Shown: positions 1 to 8,815, numbered from the stretch's first letter. The stretch: DNA of 64,000 nucleotides from Acidobacteriaceae bacterium (GCA_903642265.1 CAHJWN010000004.1:38017-102016); one strand, 5' to 3'. The notes: generated by a model from the letters alone, not told the origin. Program-made: numbers and translations.

Positions 1-1517
1 AAGAACTCAAAGCCATCGATTGCCTTCGACTCGCTTACGATGTCCTGCTGGTCAGAGGTGACCTTCTGGGTGTAGGTTCCGTCTGGGTTGTAAAGAAAGT
101 GGTAGCTAAGCCTGAACGGGTAGGAGAAGTGTTGCTTTGTGGATTCAACGAGGAAGCCAGCGCGGGTGGTCGTCACAGAATCAACTGTGCTCGTCTGCAG
201 CAGGTCCTGATCATCTGGACCAGCATTCGGATTCACGTCGACAGTCTGGTTCTGTTGGAAATTCACGGCCTGCTCGACAGTGGTTTCTACCCGGCCGTGT
301 GACGTGTCGACGTAACCCTTGATCTCAAACTTCCGCCCCGACGCTACGGCGATAGTGCCGGTCGTCGTGCCACTCTCGTCGGTGACGAGGTTCTCATCGA
401 CCGAAGGTATCGGGTTCAGGGTGAGCGTGTTGCTGATAAGGCCGCCTCCGGTGCGTTTGCGACCCTTATCGGTGTAAGCGAGCAAGTTGCCGGTGACCAG
501 GAAATAGCTGTTCGCGTTATAAACACCGATGCCGACAGTGTGCTGCTCGCCGTTAGAAAGGACCCCGGCAAAAGGTGTGAGGTCGACGCGGTACGGCTTG
601 AAGTTAAGCGTTTGGACTCCGGTGATGGGCTCCCACAAGTATGGGTCGAGACCGCCGGTGTAGATCCACGGATAAACTGGAGCGACTCCGGCGGGGATGC
701 CGTCGATCGTGATCTCTGTCTCGCGGAAGGCAGTGTTGCCGCAACTTTCGAGGTTGCTGGTCTCGTCACTGGGAACGCAGAGATACCAAAACTCATCGCT
801 GGACTGACTTTGCGCGATCACGTCAAGGAAGACCTTTTCCGTGTTGACGGGCAGGTTGAGGACTTGGGTGATCTGTTGGCCGGAGGTAACAGACCCTGCA
901 TCGCCGCCGGTGCCGTTGACCGGAACGACGACTTCGGGAACGATCGCAGCAGGAGCCTTCCATGATGCCGGGTAGAACTCTAGCACTGCATTTCCGTAAA
1001 TGATGCCGGTATAGCTGGAGTTCACGATGTTATAAATTTCGGCGATGCCGGTTTGCGGAGTCTTGAAAATAGCAGAGAGGTCGGTAACGTCGCGCTCGAT
1101 ATGCCAGGAAGGGCTGAGGGCACTGCGCGGTTCGGCCGTGGTGCCGTAGAAGATGTTTGCGCCGCCGAGGATCAGCTCCGCAGTACGGTCGTACTGCACG
1201 CCAGCGGTCACGGTGAAATCCGCCGCGAGGACCACCTTCGCCCACGGGCCCGGACATGCAGCGGGCGGCGTGTAGGTTATGGGAAGCGTGCTGTAGTTTT
1301 CGAAAGCTGTCTCGTTGAGAAGCTTGACTACGCATGGCTTGGTCGGTGGACGGCTTATCAATGGCTCCGCGGTGACGGGGTTTGATGAGCCCACCTGCGG
1401 AGTCGCAGGCGCCACCACAACCTGGGCATGGAGAGAAGCTACATCAAAGAGAAGAGGAAGAAGAGCCAAGCTTAGAAAAACGGAGGAACGGCGGGGAGAG
1501 CGTGCGCTATTTTGCAA
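1..1517 (-). CDS. Secreted peptide-N4-(N-acetyl-beta-glucosaminyl)asparagine amidase A (PNGase A) family protein, 3' end outside window
   Basis: PNGase A enzymes release N-linked glycans from glycoproteins or glycopeptides. The reading frame is open from a TTG at 1517 to position 1, about 505 codons, and the C-terminus lies off the left edge. The TTG is preceded by AAGGA 7 nt upstream. Residues 1-31 form a signal peptide (RR, hydrophobic core LSLALLPLLFDV, cut near LHA/Q). The mature part carries family hallmarks: FENYSTLPITYTPP, QYDRTAELILGG, a block with TAEPRSALSPSWHIERDVT, then ETEITIDGIPAGVAP followed by TGGLDPYLWEPITG, and NGEQHTVGIGVYNANSYFLV. These match the N-terminal domain of the eukaryotic/fungal-type PNGase A family (PF12222), which is uncommon in bacteria. 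It was missed by ATG/GTG-based reading because of the TTG start and truncation. Family assignment is confident; glycan substrate is unknown. Confidence 0.85.
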   Translation of the reverse strand, partial: MQNSARSPRRSSVFLSLALLPLLFDVASLHAQVVVAPATPQVGSSNPVTAEPLISRPPTKPCVVKLLNETAFENYSTLPITYTPPAACPGPWAKVVLAADFTVTAGVQYDRTAELILGGANIFYGTTAEPRSALSPSWHIERDVTDLSAIFKTPQTGIAEIYNIVNSSYTGIIYGNAVLEFYPASWKAPAAIVPEVVVPVNGTGGDAGSVTSGQQITQVLNLPVNTEKVFLDVIAQSQSSDEFWYLCVPSDETSNLESCGNTAFRETEITIDGIPAGVAPVYPWIYTGGLDPYLWEPITGVQTLNFKPYRVDLTPFAGVLSNGEQHTVGIGVYNANSYFLVTGNLLAYTDKGRKRTGGGLISNTLTLNPIPSVDENLVTDESGTTTGTIAVASGRKFEIKGYVDTSHGRVETTVEQAVNFQQNQTVDVNPNAGPDDQDLLQTSTVDSVTTTRAGFLVESTKQHFSYPFRLSYHFLYNPDGTYTQKVTSDQQDIVSESKAIDGFEF

Positions 1518-1665
1518 GGTAGTTCCTTTCAGCTTTGGACGGGAATCTGCTGAAAGTACCACAAACCATGCATCTCCGTGAAGCGCATGCAGAAGCAGGC
1601 AATCGCGAGGAGCCCTGCGGGTCCCGCCCGCTTTAGGTTGGAGGGGATCATTTTGCGGTCAAGGA

Positions 1666-2304
1666 TCAGCCTACAAGATGGCCCATTTTTTCCTGCTTGG
1701 TACGAAGGTAGCGCTCGAAGGTAGGCTCGCTGGGCACGTCTGCAGACAGACGCTCGACTACATCGATTCCGGCTGAGACGAGCGCTTCGACCTTCTCCGG
1801 ATTGTTGGTCATCAACCGGACAGCTTTGACACCGAGCATGCGAAGCATCTCCGCGGGAAGCTCGAAGTGTCGGCAATCGGCTTTGAAGCCTAGTTCGAGA
1901 TTGGCTTCGATGGTGTCGCGGCCCTGGTCTTGTAGTTCATACGCGCGAAGCTTGGCCATCAATCCAATGCCGCGGCCTTCCTGCTGCTCGTAGAGGAGAA
2001 TGCCAGCGCCTTTATCGGCGATGGTGGCAAGGGCAAGCTCCAGCTGCTGACGGCAATCGCAACGCAGCGAGTAAAAAGCATCTCCCGTCAAGCATTGTGA
2101 GTGAATGCGGACAATGGGTGGCTCCGAGTGGATATCGCCCATGACGAGAGCGACAGCGGATTCGACACGCTTCACGGGAGCTGCGAGTTCGGAATTGCAG
2201 GACTCAGGATGGTCGACGATGCCTTCGAAGCCGTAAATGCGGAAGTGCCCCCAGCGGGTAGGAAGATCAGTGTTGGCAATCTGGCGCACGGACTCAAACG
2301 GCAT
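1666..2304 (-). CDS. ribA: GTP cyclohydrolase II
   Basis: Converts GTP to 2,5-diamino-6-ribosylamino-pyrimidinone 5'-phosphate, formate and pyrophosphate, the first step of riboflavin synthesis. The zinc site is visible as C-x10-C-x-C in CLTGDAFYSLRCDC, and the nucleotide/catalytic region as EQQEGRGIGL, with TNNPEKVEAL and a terminal TKQEKMGHL typical of RibA. There is no N-terminal RibB domain, so this is the monofunctional form (212 aa from ATG 2304, like E. coli RibA). A GTG at 2331 would add nine residues, but ATG 2304 aligns with E. coli RibA and has a perfect TATAAT 6 nt upstream and no Shine-Dalgarno, suggesting a leaderless mRNA. No other rib genes are nearby. Confidence 0.95.
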   Translation of the reverse strand: MPFESVRQIANTDLPTRWGHFRIYGFEGIVDHPESCNSELAAPVKRVESAVALVMGDIHSEPPIVRIHSQCLTGDAFYSLRCDCRQQLELALATIADKGAGILLYEQQEGRGIGLMAKLRAYELQDQGRDTIEANLELGFKADCRHFELPAEMLRMLGVKAVRLMTNNPEKVEALVSAGIDVVERLSADVPSEPTFERYLRTKQEKMGHLVG

Positions 2305-2310
2305 CACTCG

Positions 2311-2316
2311 ATTATA
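2311..2316 (-). promoter_or_regulatory. Candidate -10 element of ribA (leaderless start)
   Basis: Reads TATAAT on the minus strand, exactly 6 nt before ATG 2304, so transcription would start at or next to the A of the ATG. No TTGACA-like -35 is evident at 17-18 nt. Same geometry as seven other genes in the window. Confidence 0.5.
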
Positions 2317-2384
2317 CGTTTCGGTAGGCACACGACTCTGATGTGTGCCGAGGCTGCTTTGATGCAGGATCGCAACCTACTGCT

Positions 2385-2879
2385 TTAGCGGAGGGGTAAG
2401 TCCTCGAGCTGCTTCGCGTAGATAAATGCATCAAGGCCAGCCTCGCGGTAGAACTTCTCTACAACACTCGCTCTCACATATTTCTGGCGTTCGTAGAAGT
2501 TGATCGCTCCTGTGTTGTCTACGGCAACGTGCAAAGCCACTCGGTTGGCTCCGGCGACGCGGGCCTGCTGTTCGGCGTGGGTGAGCATCAGGCTGGCAAT
2601 GCCTTTACGACGCAGTTCCGGTGCGACATCAAGCGTGACCACGTAGGCGTCCTTGCGCATGCTGCGAACACGGCGAGAATCTGAAGGCAGGAGATGAAGG
2701 ATCACGAAACCGACCATCTGATGTTCGGAATGTTCTGCGACAACTACTATCGCGGCAGGATCTTCGGCTGCCTGTCGCATGGTCTCGAGATCAAACTGGA
2801 AGACCTCCTCAAAGCAGAGAAGGTCAAGTTGATGCATAGCGACATAGTCGCCCGTACGATAGTAGCCGCGAAGTTGCAA
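2385..2879 (-). CDS. GNAT family N-acetyltransferase (RimI-like)
   Basis: 164 aa, one GNAT domain. The acetyl-CoA pyrophosphate-binding loop is VTLDVAPELRRKGIASLML (R-R-K-G-I-A as the Q/R-x-x-G-x-G/A motif), followed by HVAVDNTGAINFYERQKY, the usual motif B of RimI-like enzymes. The N-terminal MQLRGYYRTGDYVAMHQLD matches the start of RimI relatives. The start is TTG 2879, with GGAG 6 nt upstream; an ATG 14 codons in would remove the first strand. It may acetylate a protein N-terminus or a small amine; the substrate cannot be read from sequence. It lies 49 nt downstream of mqnE in the same direction and may share its transcript. Confidence 0.8.
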   Translation of the reverse strand: MQLRGYYRTGDYVAMHQLDLLCFEEVFQFDLETMRQAAEDPAAIVVVAEHSEHQMVGFVILHLLPSDSRRVRSMRKDAYVVTLDVAPELRRKGIASLMLTHAEQQARVAGANRVALHVAVDNTGAINFYERQKYVRASVVEKFYREAGLDAFIYAKQLEDLPLR

Positions 2880-2928
2880 GCTGGTCTCCGCAAATAATGA
2901 TTCTTGATTGAGCGGGCCCGGCTGGTGA

Positions 2929-4074
2929 CTAAACGGCTACCGTAAAGGTATCTTCACTGCGCGTGACGGCGTGATAAAGCGTGTCGCGTTCGAATGGTGT
3001 ACGGCCTGCTTCGGTGATGAGGCGGACGAGATCCGAACGACGCATGCCCTGAGGGGTCGTCGCCCCTGCGTCATGGTAGATTTTTTCTTCGATAACGGTA
3101 CCGTCCACATCGTCTGCGCCAAAACGCAAAGCGAGTTGCGCAATCTCTGGCGTCATCATCTGCCAGTAGGCCTTGATGTGGCTGAAGTTATCGAGCATAA
3201 GGCGGCCCACGGCAATCTGCCGAATATCAAGCATGCCGGTAGTGCGGGGAATGTGACCGAGGACAGTGTTATCGGGGTGGAAGGCGAGAGGGATAAAGGT
3301 TTGGAAGCCGCCAGTGTCGTCCTGGACTTCGCGCAGGCGGAGCATGTGATCAACGCGGTCTTCGTCGTTCTCGACATGGCCGTAGAGCATGGTAGCGTTT
3401 GAGCGGAGGCCGATCTTGTGCACGGAGCGAGCGGTCTCGAGCCATTCACCACCGTCGATCTTGTGGTCGCAAATGATGTGGCGGACACGATCAGCAAAGA
3501 TCTCCGCGCCGCCACCGGGCATGGAATCGACACCGGCATCTTTCATCTGCTGGATGGCATCAGGGATCGTCATCTTGCCACGCTTGGCGAGGAAGGCGAT
3601 CTCAACCATGGTAAAAGCCTTGACATGGACCTTGGGAAAACGAGTCTTCAGGCCACGCACCAGGTCCATAAAGTATTCAAAAGGAAGATCTGGATGCAGG
3701 CCGCCGACAATGTGGAACTCTGTCACGGCCTCGGAGTAACCGGAAGCTGCTGTCGCCCAGGCCTCTTCGAGGGCCATTGTGTAGGTTCCGGACTCGCCCT
3801 TCTTGCGACCGAAAGCACAGAGGCGGCACGAGGCAACACAAACGTTGGTGGGATTGATATGACGGTTAACGTTGAAGTAGGCGATGTCGCCGTGCAATTT
3901 CTCACGCACCGAGTTTGCCAGCCAGCCAACGGCCAGGATGTCTCCGCTTCGATAAAGCGCAACACCGTCGTCGAAGTTTAGCCGCTCACCAGCCTGCACT
4001 TTTTCCGCAATAGGCAGGAGTGAAGGGTCGCTGGTCTGGAAAGAGTGGCGCGGTTGCGAAGCGGCATAAGCCAT
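2929..4074 (-). CDS. mqnE: Aminodeoxyfutalosine synthase (radical SAM)
   Basis: MqnE joins the MqnA product to adenosine through a radical SAM reaction, giving aminodeoxyfutalosine on the futalosine route to menaquinone. The radical SAM cluster motif CxxxCxxC is CVASCRLC at about residue 80. HIVGGLHPDLPFEY, KAFTMVEI, DSMPGGGAEIF and the C-terminal block with FHPDNTVLGH are typical of MqnE rather than of cofactor F420 synthase FbiC/CofH, which share the fold. 381 aa is the expected length. ATG 4074 has AGGAG touching it (1 nt, too close for a normal site) and TAGAAT 6 nt upstream. No other mqn genes are in the window. The organism therefore probably makes menaquinone by the futalosine pathway. 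Confidence 0.9.
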   Translation of the reverse strand: MAYAASQPRHSFQTSDPSLLPIAEKVQAGERLNFDDGVALYRSGDILAVGWLANSVREKLHGDIAYFNVNRHINPTNVCVASCRLCAFGRKKGESGTYTMALEEAWATAASGYSEAVTEFHIVGGLHPDLPFEYFMDLVRGLKTRFPKVHVKAFTMVEIAFLAKRGKMTIPDAIQQMKDAGVDSMPGGGAEIFADRVRHIICDHKIDGGEWLETARSVHKIGLRSNATMLYGHVENDEDRVDHMLRLREVQDDTGGFQTFIPLAFHPDNTVLGHIPRTTGMLDIRQIAVGRLMLDNFSHIKAYWQMMTPEIAQLALRFGADDVDGTVIEEKIYHDAGATTPQGMRRSDLVRLITEAGRTPFERDTLYHAVTRSEDTFTVAV

Positions 4075-4080
4075 GCTCCT

Positions 4081-4086
4081 ATTCTA
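4081..4086 (-). promoter_or_regulatory. Candidate -10 element of mqnE
   Basis: TAGAAT on the minus strand, 6 nt before ATG 4074. The intervening AGGAGC could also act as a very close Shine-Dalgarno, so this case is ambiguous. Confidence 0.35.
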
Positions 4087-4113
4087 TTCCTGCCGCCATC
4101 ATGGTTAGTCCAC

Positions 4114-6147
4114 TTAGTGACTGGCCAGTTCTTTGGACTGCATCATGCGAGGCTGCACTACGACACCGTCATAACGCGTGGCGCCCACCAGGTAGTCGCC
4201 GACGGGACGCAGAAAACGCAGATTCCAACCAGTGTCCCAGTATTTGACCGTCTTGTCTGGAAGGTGGAGTGAGAAAGCAAGCGTCGCTTCTCCGTTGCCG
4301 GTGATCAGGAGCCGATTGGCTGGTTCATCGAAAAAGATGCTATTTACGTCGCTGACGTAAAGGTTTTTCATCGTGGTCCAACTTGCTCCGTTATCAGAAG
4401 AGCCAAAGATACCTTCGCGTCCGCCGACCCATAAGCCGCCGGCGCTGTCGACTGCGACGGCACCAATCTGGGTAAGTCCGGACGGAAGCGGCAACATGCG
4501 CCAGGTCTTGCCGGAGTCGACCGATAGGGTGAGCGACTTCAGGCTGGCCAGCAGTGCCGTGGATTGGAAGCCTGCAAGGTAACGCCAGGGTTCGTCGGTG
4601 GGTCCGCTTACTTTATTCCAACGTTGACCCGGAGTTGAGGTGGCAAACACGCCCTCAGTAGTCACGGCATACAGTTGACCGGCGATCACGGTCAGAGTGG
4701 TGACTGCCCCGTCAATTTGATTTGAAGGAGCCTGAGATGACGGAACCGGGGACTCAGGCTTGTGGGCAGTCGACCTTGCTGTGCGAGCAGCGCGGACAGA
4801 TTTAGCGGAGGAGTTCCTGGTGAGCGGCATCAGGTCGCCCGCTCGCTTCCAACTTTGCTGCGCGGCATCCAGGACATAGATGCCGTGCTCGGTACCGGCG
4901 ACGATCGTTCCGTCGGGTGCTTCGCCGAGACTGAAGACATCGTGGCCTTCAAGGCCATCTGACTGCATAGCCCACGTAAGACCGCCATCGCCACTGTGGA
5001 AGACTCCACCCCACCGCTTATCGTTAACAACACCGGTATAGAGTTCACTGGGGCGATGGGACACGGAAACGAACGAAACAATCTGCCGCGAGGAAAAACC
5101 TGCATTCGAGGGGCTGAAGCTGGTGCCACCATCTTCACTGGCAACCACGCCGCCTCGATCCGTCGCCATCAGCACGTGCTTCGAGTCGGTCGGGTCAACG
5201 TAGACGTCATTGATGATGACATCGTCACGTGTAGTGCGCACCCACATGCTGCCAGAATCGTCGGTGCGAAATAAACCTTCGGTAGTCCCGGCGTAAACGG
5301 TGGAGAGGTGTTCGGGATCCTGCATGAGAACCCGTGTTCTTCGGGCGGTGGTTGGAATTCCCTGTATTTTGGTAAATTTCTCGCCGCCATTGTCACTCTT
5401 GTAAATGCCTGAGCAGGCGCTGGCGTACACGGTATGGGGCTGTTTTGGATCAACAATAATAGAGAACACGTCAGAATCCTCTATGATCCCCTGCTTTATG
5501 TTGTGCCAAGTCGTACCACCATCCGTCGACTTCCAGGGCAAATGCCAGGTACCCGCATAAATAATGTTTGGGTCGGATGGATCAATGGCAATCGACTCTA
5601 CTTCGTGAATCTCGGTGCTGCCTTCAGGACTGATGAGCTTCCAATGCTCGCCATTGTCGACTGAGCGGAATACGCCCTTCAGGGTACCGGCCGTAAGGTT
5701 CTTGCCGTCCGAAGGCGCGAGTGCAAGAGCGCGAATTGACTGGTGCTGCATCTCCGGATTTGGTTTCCAGGTCACACCGCCATCCGTGCTAATAAACAGA
5801 CCACCATCCGAACTTCCCAAGACCCACGTGCCGGCCAGGATGTGTTTCGGGTCTGACGGGTCGACGATGATGTTATCGAGTACAAGATCATCACGATTCC
5901 CGACGCGAGCCAATCGCTTCCAGGATTGCCCGCCATTATGCGAGTCATAGATCCAGCCATTTGCGGCGCCTAGAAACAGGTGGGTGTGGTCGTGCGGATC
6001 GGCAGCAAGCGATCGTGCATCACCGCCATCCGGGCCGAAGGGAAACCATTGATTGGTTGCGAGCAATGATGACGGGGAGAGAGAAATAGAAATGAGAAGC
6101 AAAAAGCTTTGCAGCGTCGACCGAGAAAATACCAAGGGAAATTCCAT
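4114..6147 (-). CDS. Secreted Asp-box (BNR/sortilin-like) beta-propeller protein
   Basis: 677 aa with a signal peptide (hydrophobic LQSFLLLISISLSPSSLLA). About ten Asp-box turns (S-x-D-x-G-x-x-W/F) are spread over the length: SHNGGQSWKRL, STDGGVTWKP, SVDNGEHWKL, STDGGTTWHN, SDNGGEKFTK, TDDSGSMWVR, SEDGGTSFSP, SGDGGLTWAM, SVDSGKTWRM and SSDNGASWTT. Repeats alternate with DPSDPKHILAGT-type strands, as in VPS10/sortilin and YCF48-like propellers. A Ser/Pro/Lys/Arg-rich linker near residues 440-480 splits the protein into seven-plus-three blades. No sialidase catalytic Arg triad or GH74 residues could be assigned, so an enzyme function is not supported; ligand or polysaccharide binding outside the inner membrane is more likely. 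The start has no clear ribosome site. Confidence 0.75.
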   Translation of the reverse strand: MEFPLVFSRSTLQSFLLLISISLSPSSLLATNQWFPFGPDGGDARSLAADPHDHTHLFLGAANGWIYDSHNGGQSWKRLARVGNRDDLVLDNIIVDPSDPKHILAGTWVLGSSDGGLFISTDGGVTWKPNPEMQHQSIRALALAPSDGKNLTAGTLKGVFRSVDNGEHWKLISPEGSTEIHEVESIAIDPSDPNIIYAGTWHLPWKSTDGGTTWHNIKQGIIEDSDVFSIIVDPKQPHTVYASACSGIYKSDNGGEKFTKIQGIPTTARRTRVLMQDPEHLSTVYAGTTEGLFRTDDSGSMWVRTTRDDVIINDVYVDPTDSKHVLMATDRGGVVASEDGGTSFSPSNAGFSSRQIVSFVSVSHRPSELYTGVVNDKRWGGVFHSGDGGLTWAMQSDGLEGHDVFSLGEAPDGTIVAGTEHGIYVLDAAQQSWKRAGDLMPLTRNSSAKSVRAARTARSTAHKPESPVPSSQAPSNQIDGAVTTLTVIAGQLYAVTTEGVFATSTPGQRWNKVSGPTDEPWRYLAGFQSTALLASLKSLTLSVDSGKTWRMLPLPSGLTQIGAVAVDSAGGLWVGGREGIFGSSDNGASWTTMKNLYVSDVNSIFFDEPANRLLITGNGEATLAFSLHLPDKTVKYWDTGWNLRFLRPVGDYLVGATRYDGVVVQPRMMQSKELASH

Positions 6148-6251
6148 TCAATGGTTAGTAGAAATTGCATTAAGCCTAAGCATTTAGATCGTAGATCAGA
6201 GTGCTTGTACGAGAACCCTTGGTAATGACGGCTATGACTGTGATTTACAGC

Positions 6252-6286
6252 ACAATGGCCGGCTGAGAATGCCAGCCGGCCATTGT
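6252..6286. terminator. Perfect 14-bp inverted repeat downstream of the OmpA-like gene
   Basis: Arms 6252-6265 and 6273-6286 are exact reverse complements around a 7-nt loop. It lies 17 nt after the stop of the minus-strand OmpA-like gene, the position of a terminator, but there is no T-tract on either side. It may act as a Rho-independent terminator of weak type, an mRNA 3'-end stabiliser, or a retroregulator. Confidence 0.55.
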
Positions 6287-6302
6287 TTGTGCGGTTACAG
6301 AG

Positions 6303-7946
6303 TTACTTCTTCTTGATGTGGTGCACGACAGCCTTTGTCTTGCGGCCAATTGCCTTGAAGATGTTCTCATCGACCGGAGTGGTTCCAGTTGAGTCAAACG
6401 TCGCGCCGGCAGGGATCAACGTGTTTGTATCGCTCTTCGCATCGGTTGTGCCGGTGTAGACAGAGATACGTGAGCCGTCGATGCCCTTTTCAGTCGTCAA
6501 GTAAGCCTTTTCGTTGACGGCGCGCTCTGCGGCGAACTTGTCTGACTTCTTCTCGGTGCTGCTGACGTTGCCAACGATTGCGAGCTTCGCATCGGTGGAG
6601 CGCTGCAGATTGAGAGCGATGTCATCGAGGCAAGCCTTTGCTTCGTTGTCGACGCGGGTCGGGCGCTTCTTGTCGCGATCGAAGTTGATCGAGCAGAGAG
6701 CGGACGTTGCTGGTGCTGGCGGCGGTGCAGGTGCGCTGACGGTCACGGAGGTCTGTGCCGAGGCGGTCTGTCCCTTATCGTCAACGACGTTGCAGGTCAC
6801 GGTGATGGTGCCAGCGGCGGCTCCTGTGGTTGACAGCGTAGCAGTTGAACTGCTGCCACTGATGGAACCGGCGGTCGAGCTGTAGCTATAGGTTAGCGGA
6901 CGGTTCTGCGGACTTACGCCGGTCGCAGTAATCGTAGCCGAATCACCAGGGCTAACGGTAGACGGATTTGCCGAGCAGCTTACGGTCGGTGGCTCGAATG
7001 CCTTGACTGTAAACGTTGCAGCGCAATCTGCCATCTGGCCGGGCTTGCTGCCCTCAGCGACATGTCCTTTAACGTTGTAGGTACCAGGAGCGAGCGACTT
7101 GGTATCGATGTTGCCCGTGCTTGATGATCCCGACACAGTAACACCACCATCACCCATCCATGTGTAGGTCGCGGTCTTCTTCGGATCCAGATTCGTCGCC
7201 GTACCAGTGATGGTGACAGGATCGCCGGGGTAGGCAGTCGCTGGCGAGATCACGCAGGCGTAGGTGACAGGGGGAGGAGGAATGATGTGGCCGAAGTGCA
7301 TGACAATGCCGGTGCTGAGATCAACGGCATTGATGTTTGCACGTCCACCGCCGGTGCCATTGGTCGGAGCGGCAGTATAAGGACCAAAGTCAGCGTGGAC
7401 ATAACGGTAATCAGCTTCGAAGAGGCGGAGGGAGAACTTGTTGTTCAAGAACGGAAGATCGTAGTCCATACCACCGCCGGCGGTAAGACCGACTCCCCAC
7501 TGGTAAGGATTGTGCGAGAAGCCCGCAGGCGAGTCATCGTTGGGACCAAGCAGTCTTGCGCCACCAGCCAAGCCGTGAGCGAAAACTGTGAAGTTCTGCA
7601 TCGGCGCGCGGAAGATCGGACCCATCGACGCGGTGTAAAGGCTATCGTTGTTTCCATCCGGGTGCGCTACGAAGATGCCTTCAGCACCAACATACTTATT
7701 GAAGAAGTATGCGCCGCTGCCGATAGCGCCGTAATTGTCGGAGCTGTACTGCACGCCTGAAGGGTTAAGTGGGCTATGCGTACCGAAGTACGAGTAGCCT
7801 ACGAAAACATCGACCCGCGAGGGGTTCGGACCCATGGGTGCTGCTGTGCTGGGTGCTGCCTGCGCATTTAAGCTGGCCGCCCCGAAGCTGACTGTACATG
7901 CAGCCAGTACGAACCGGCCGACACTACGTAACTGGCGATAAACCAT
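6303..7946 (-). CDS. Outer-membrane beta-barrel protein with two Ig/PKD-like domains and a C-terminal OmpA-like domain
   Basis: 547 aa from ATG 7946, chosen because GGAGGA lies 7 nt upstream; the frame stays open further upstream, but without such a site. Residues about 1-30 are a signal peptide ending near SLNAQA. Residues about 40-215 look like an eight-stranded barrel (VDVFVGYSYFGTHSPLN, FEADYRYVHADFGPY). Two Ig/PKD-like domains follow (TYACVISPATAYPGDPVTITG; CSANPSTVSPGDSATITA), each with cysteines. The C-terminal part (INFDRDKKRPTRVDNEAKAC, then AERAVNEKAYL) is an OmpA-type peptidoglycan-associated fold, though poorly matched at the diaminopimelate-binding residues. It probably tethers outer membrane and cell wall. 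Proteins of this layout are frequent in Acidobacteriota. Confidence 0.8.
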   Translation of the reverse strand: MVYRQLRSVGRFVLAACTVSFGAASLNAQAAPSTAAPMGPNPSRVDVFVGYSYFGTHSPLNPSGVQYSSDNYGAIGSGAYFFNKYVGAEGIFVAHPDGNNDSLYTASMGPIFRAPMQNFTVFAHGLAGGARLLGPNDDSPAGFSHNPYQWGVGLTAGGGMDYDLPFLNNKFSLRLFEADYRYVHADFGPYTAAPTNGTGGGRANINAVDLSTGIVMHFGHIIPPPPVTYACVISPATAYPGDPVTITGTATNLDPKKTATYTWMGDGGVTVSGSSSTGNIDTKSLAPGTYNVKGHVAEGSKPGQMADCAATFTVKAFEPPTVSCSANPSTVSPGDSATITATGVSPQNRPLTYSYSSTAGSISGSSSTATLSTTGAAAGTITVTCNVVDDKGQTASAQTSVTVSAPAPPPAPATSALCSINFDRDKKRPTRVDNEAKACLDDIALNLQRSTDAKLAIVGNVSSTEKKSDKFAAERAVNEKAYLTTEKGIDGSRISVYTGTTDAKSDTNTLIPAGATFDSTGTTPVDENIFKAIGRKTKAVVHHIKKK

Positions 7947-8185
7947 TCGACTATCCTCCACTGAATTCATACTATTGCGAGCTCTGCTAAGTGAAGCCCC
8001 TGCAATGTTGTTAGATCTTAAAGTGTACCGCAGCAGTTGGTCGTTCTCGAACAAATGTGCGACAAGGAACACGTTTCGTACTTTACCAACGATCCACTGG
8101 AATTACTCCCCAGACTTCTCGAATGGTGCCTTCGAAGTAACAGCTTGCCGGCTGTTTCTAAACCTTTAGAAGCTGATGGTGATGC

Positions 8186-8803
8186 CTAATCGATATTCAG
8201 CGCCTTGCGGACCGTGCCCCGCTCCTGCTGAATTTTTTCTTGAAGCAAAGTGATGGCATAAAGCAGTTGCTCTGGCCTCGGAGGACATCCTGGCACATAG
8301 ATGTCGACCGGAATAACCTGGTTAACACCTTGCAACAGGGCGTAGTTATTGAACACTCCACCAGAAGTTGCACATGCACCCATTGAGATAACCCATTTTG
8401 GTTCGGGCATTTGCTCGTAGAGTCGACGGATGACGGGAGCCATCTTCTGCGAAACGCGACCTGCAACAATCATCAGGTCACTTTGACGGGGAGAGGGTCG
8501 AAACACCTCTGCTCCAAATCTCGCAATGTCGTAACGCGACCCCCCCATCGACATCATTTCGATAGCGCAGCATGCGAGGCCGAACGTCATCGGCCACACT
8601 GAGTTCTTGCGAACCCAGTTGATCGCTGAGTCCAGAGAAGCGAGAACGATGCCCTCCGGCTGATCGTAACCCCAGCTAACCTCACTCAATTTTTGCTGAT
8701 TCTTGGCAAAGCTGTCGAGGGTGCCAAAGAAGTACCGGTCGTTCGTCTGCGGAGTGTCCACAGGGCGACCATTGCTCGTCGTCTGATTTGCTGGGTTGCT
8801 CAT
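8186..8803 (-). CDS. nuoB: NADH-quinone oxidoreductase subunit B (NuoB/PSST)
   Basis: 205 aa. NuoB carries the terminal [4Fe-4S] cluster N2 of complex I. All four ligands are present: adjacent cysteines in [10 protein letters not shown], Cys in [12 protein letters not shown] and Cys in [11 protein letters not shown]. Start is ATG 8803, which gives a normal NuoB N-terminus; a GTG at 8872 would add 23 unconserved residues. The gene has no nuo neighbours: OmpA-like and secreted unknown genes flank it. It is either a transposed subunit of the main enzyme or an extra copy. No Shine-Dalgarno is visible; TATACT lies 6 nt before the ATG. Confidence 0.92.
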   Translation of the reverse strand: MSNPANQTTSNGRPVDTPQTNDRYFFGTLDSFAKNQQKLSEVSWGYDQPEGIVLASLDSAINWVRKNSVWPMTFGLACCAIEMMSMGGSRYDIARFGAEVFRPSPRQSDLMIVAGRVSQKMAPVIRRLYEQMPEPKWVISMGACATSGGVFNNYALLQGVNQVIPVDIYVPGCPPRPEQLLYAITLLQEKIQQERGTVRKALNID

Positions 8804-8809
8804 GCTTTC

Positions 8810-8815
8810 AGTATA
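8810..8815 (-). promoter_or_regulatory. Candidate -10 element of nuoB (leaderless start)
   Basis: TATACT on the minus strand, 6 nt (GAAAGC) before ATG 8803. No clear -35. Confidence 0.45.

Noticed and set aside
540..965. 141-codon plus-strand frame and other small frames at 1-1500
   Set aside because: The minus-strand frame is open for 505 codons with PNGase A motifs, so these are shadows.
1618..1634. GCGGG-5-CCCGC hairpin downstream of ribA
   Set aside because: Only 5 bp and no T-run; likely chance in GC-rich sequence.
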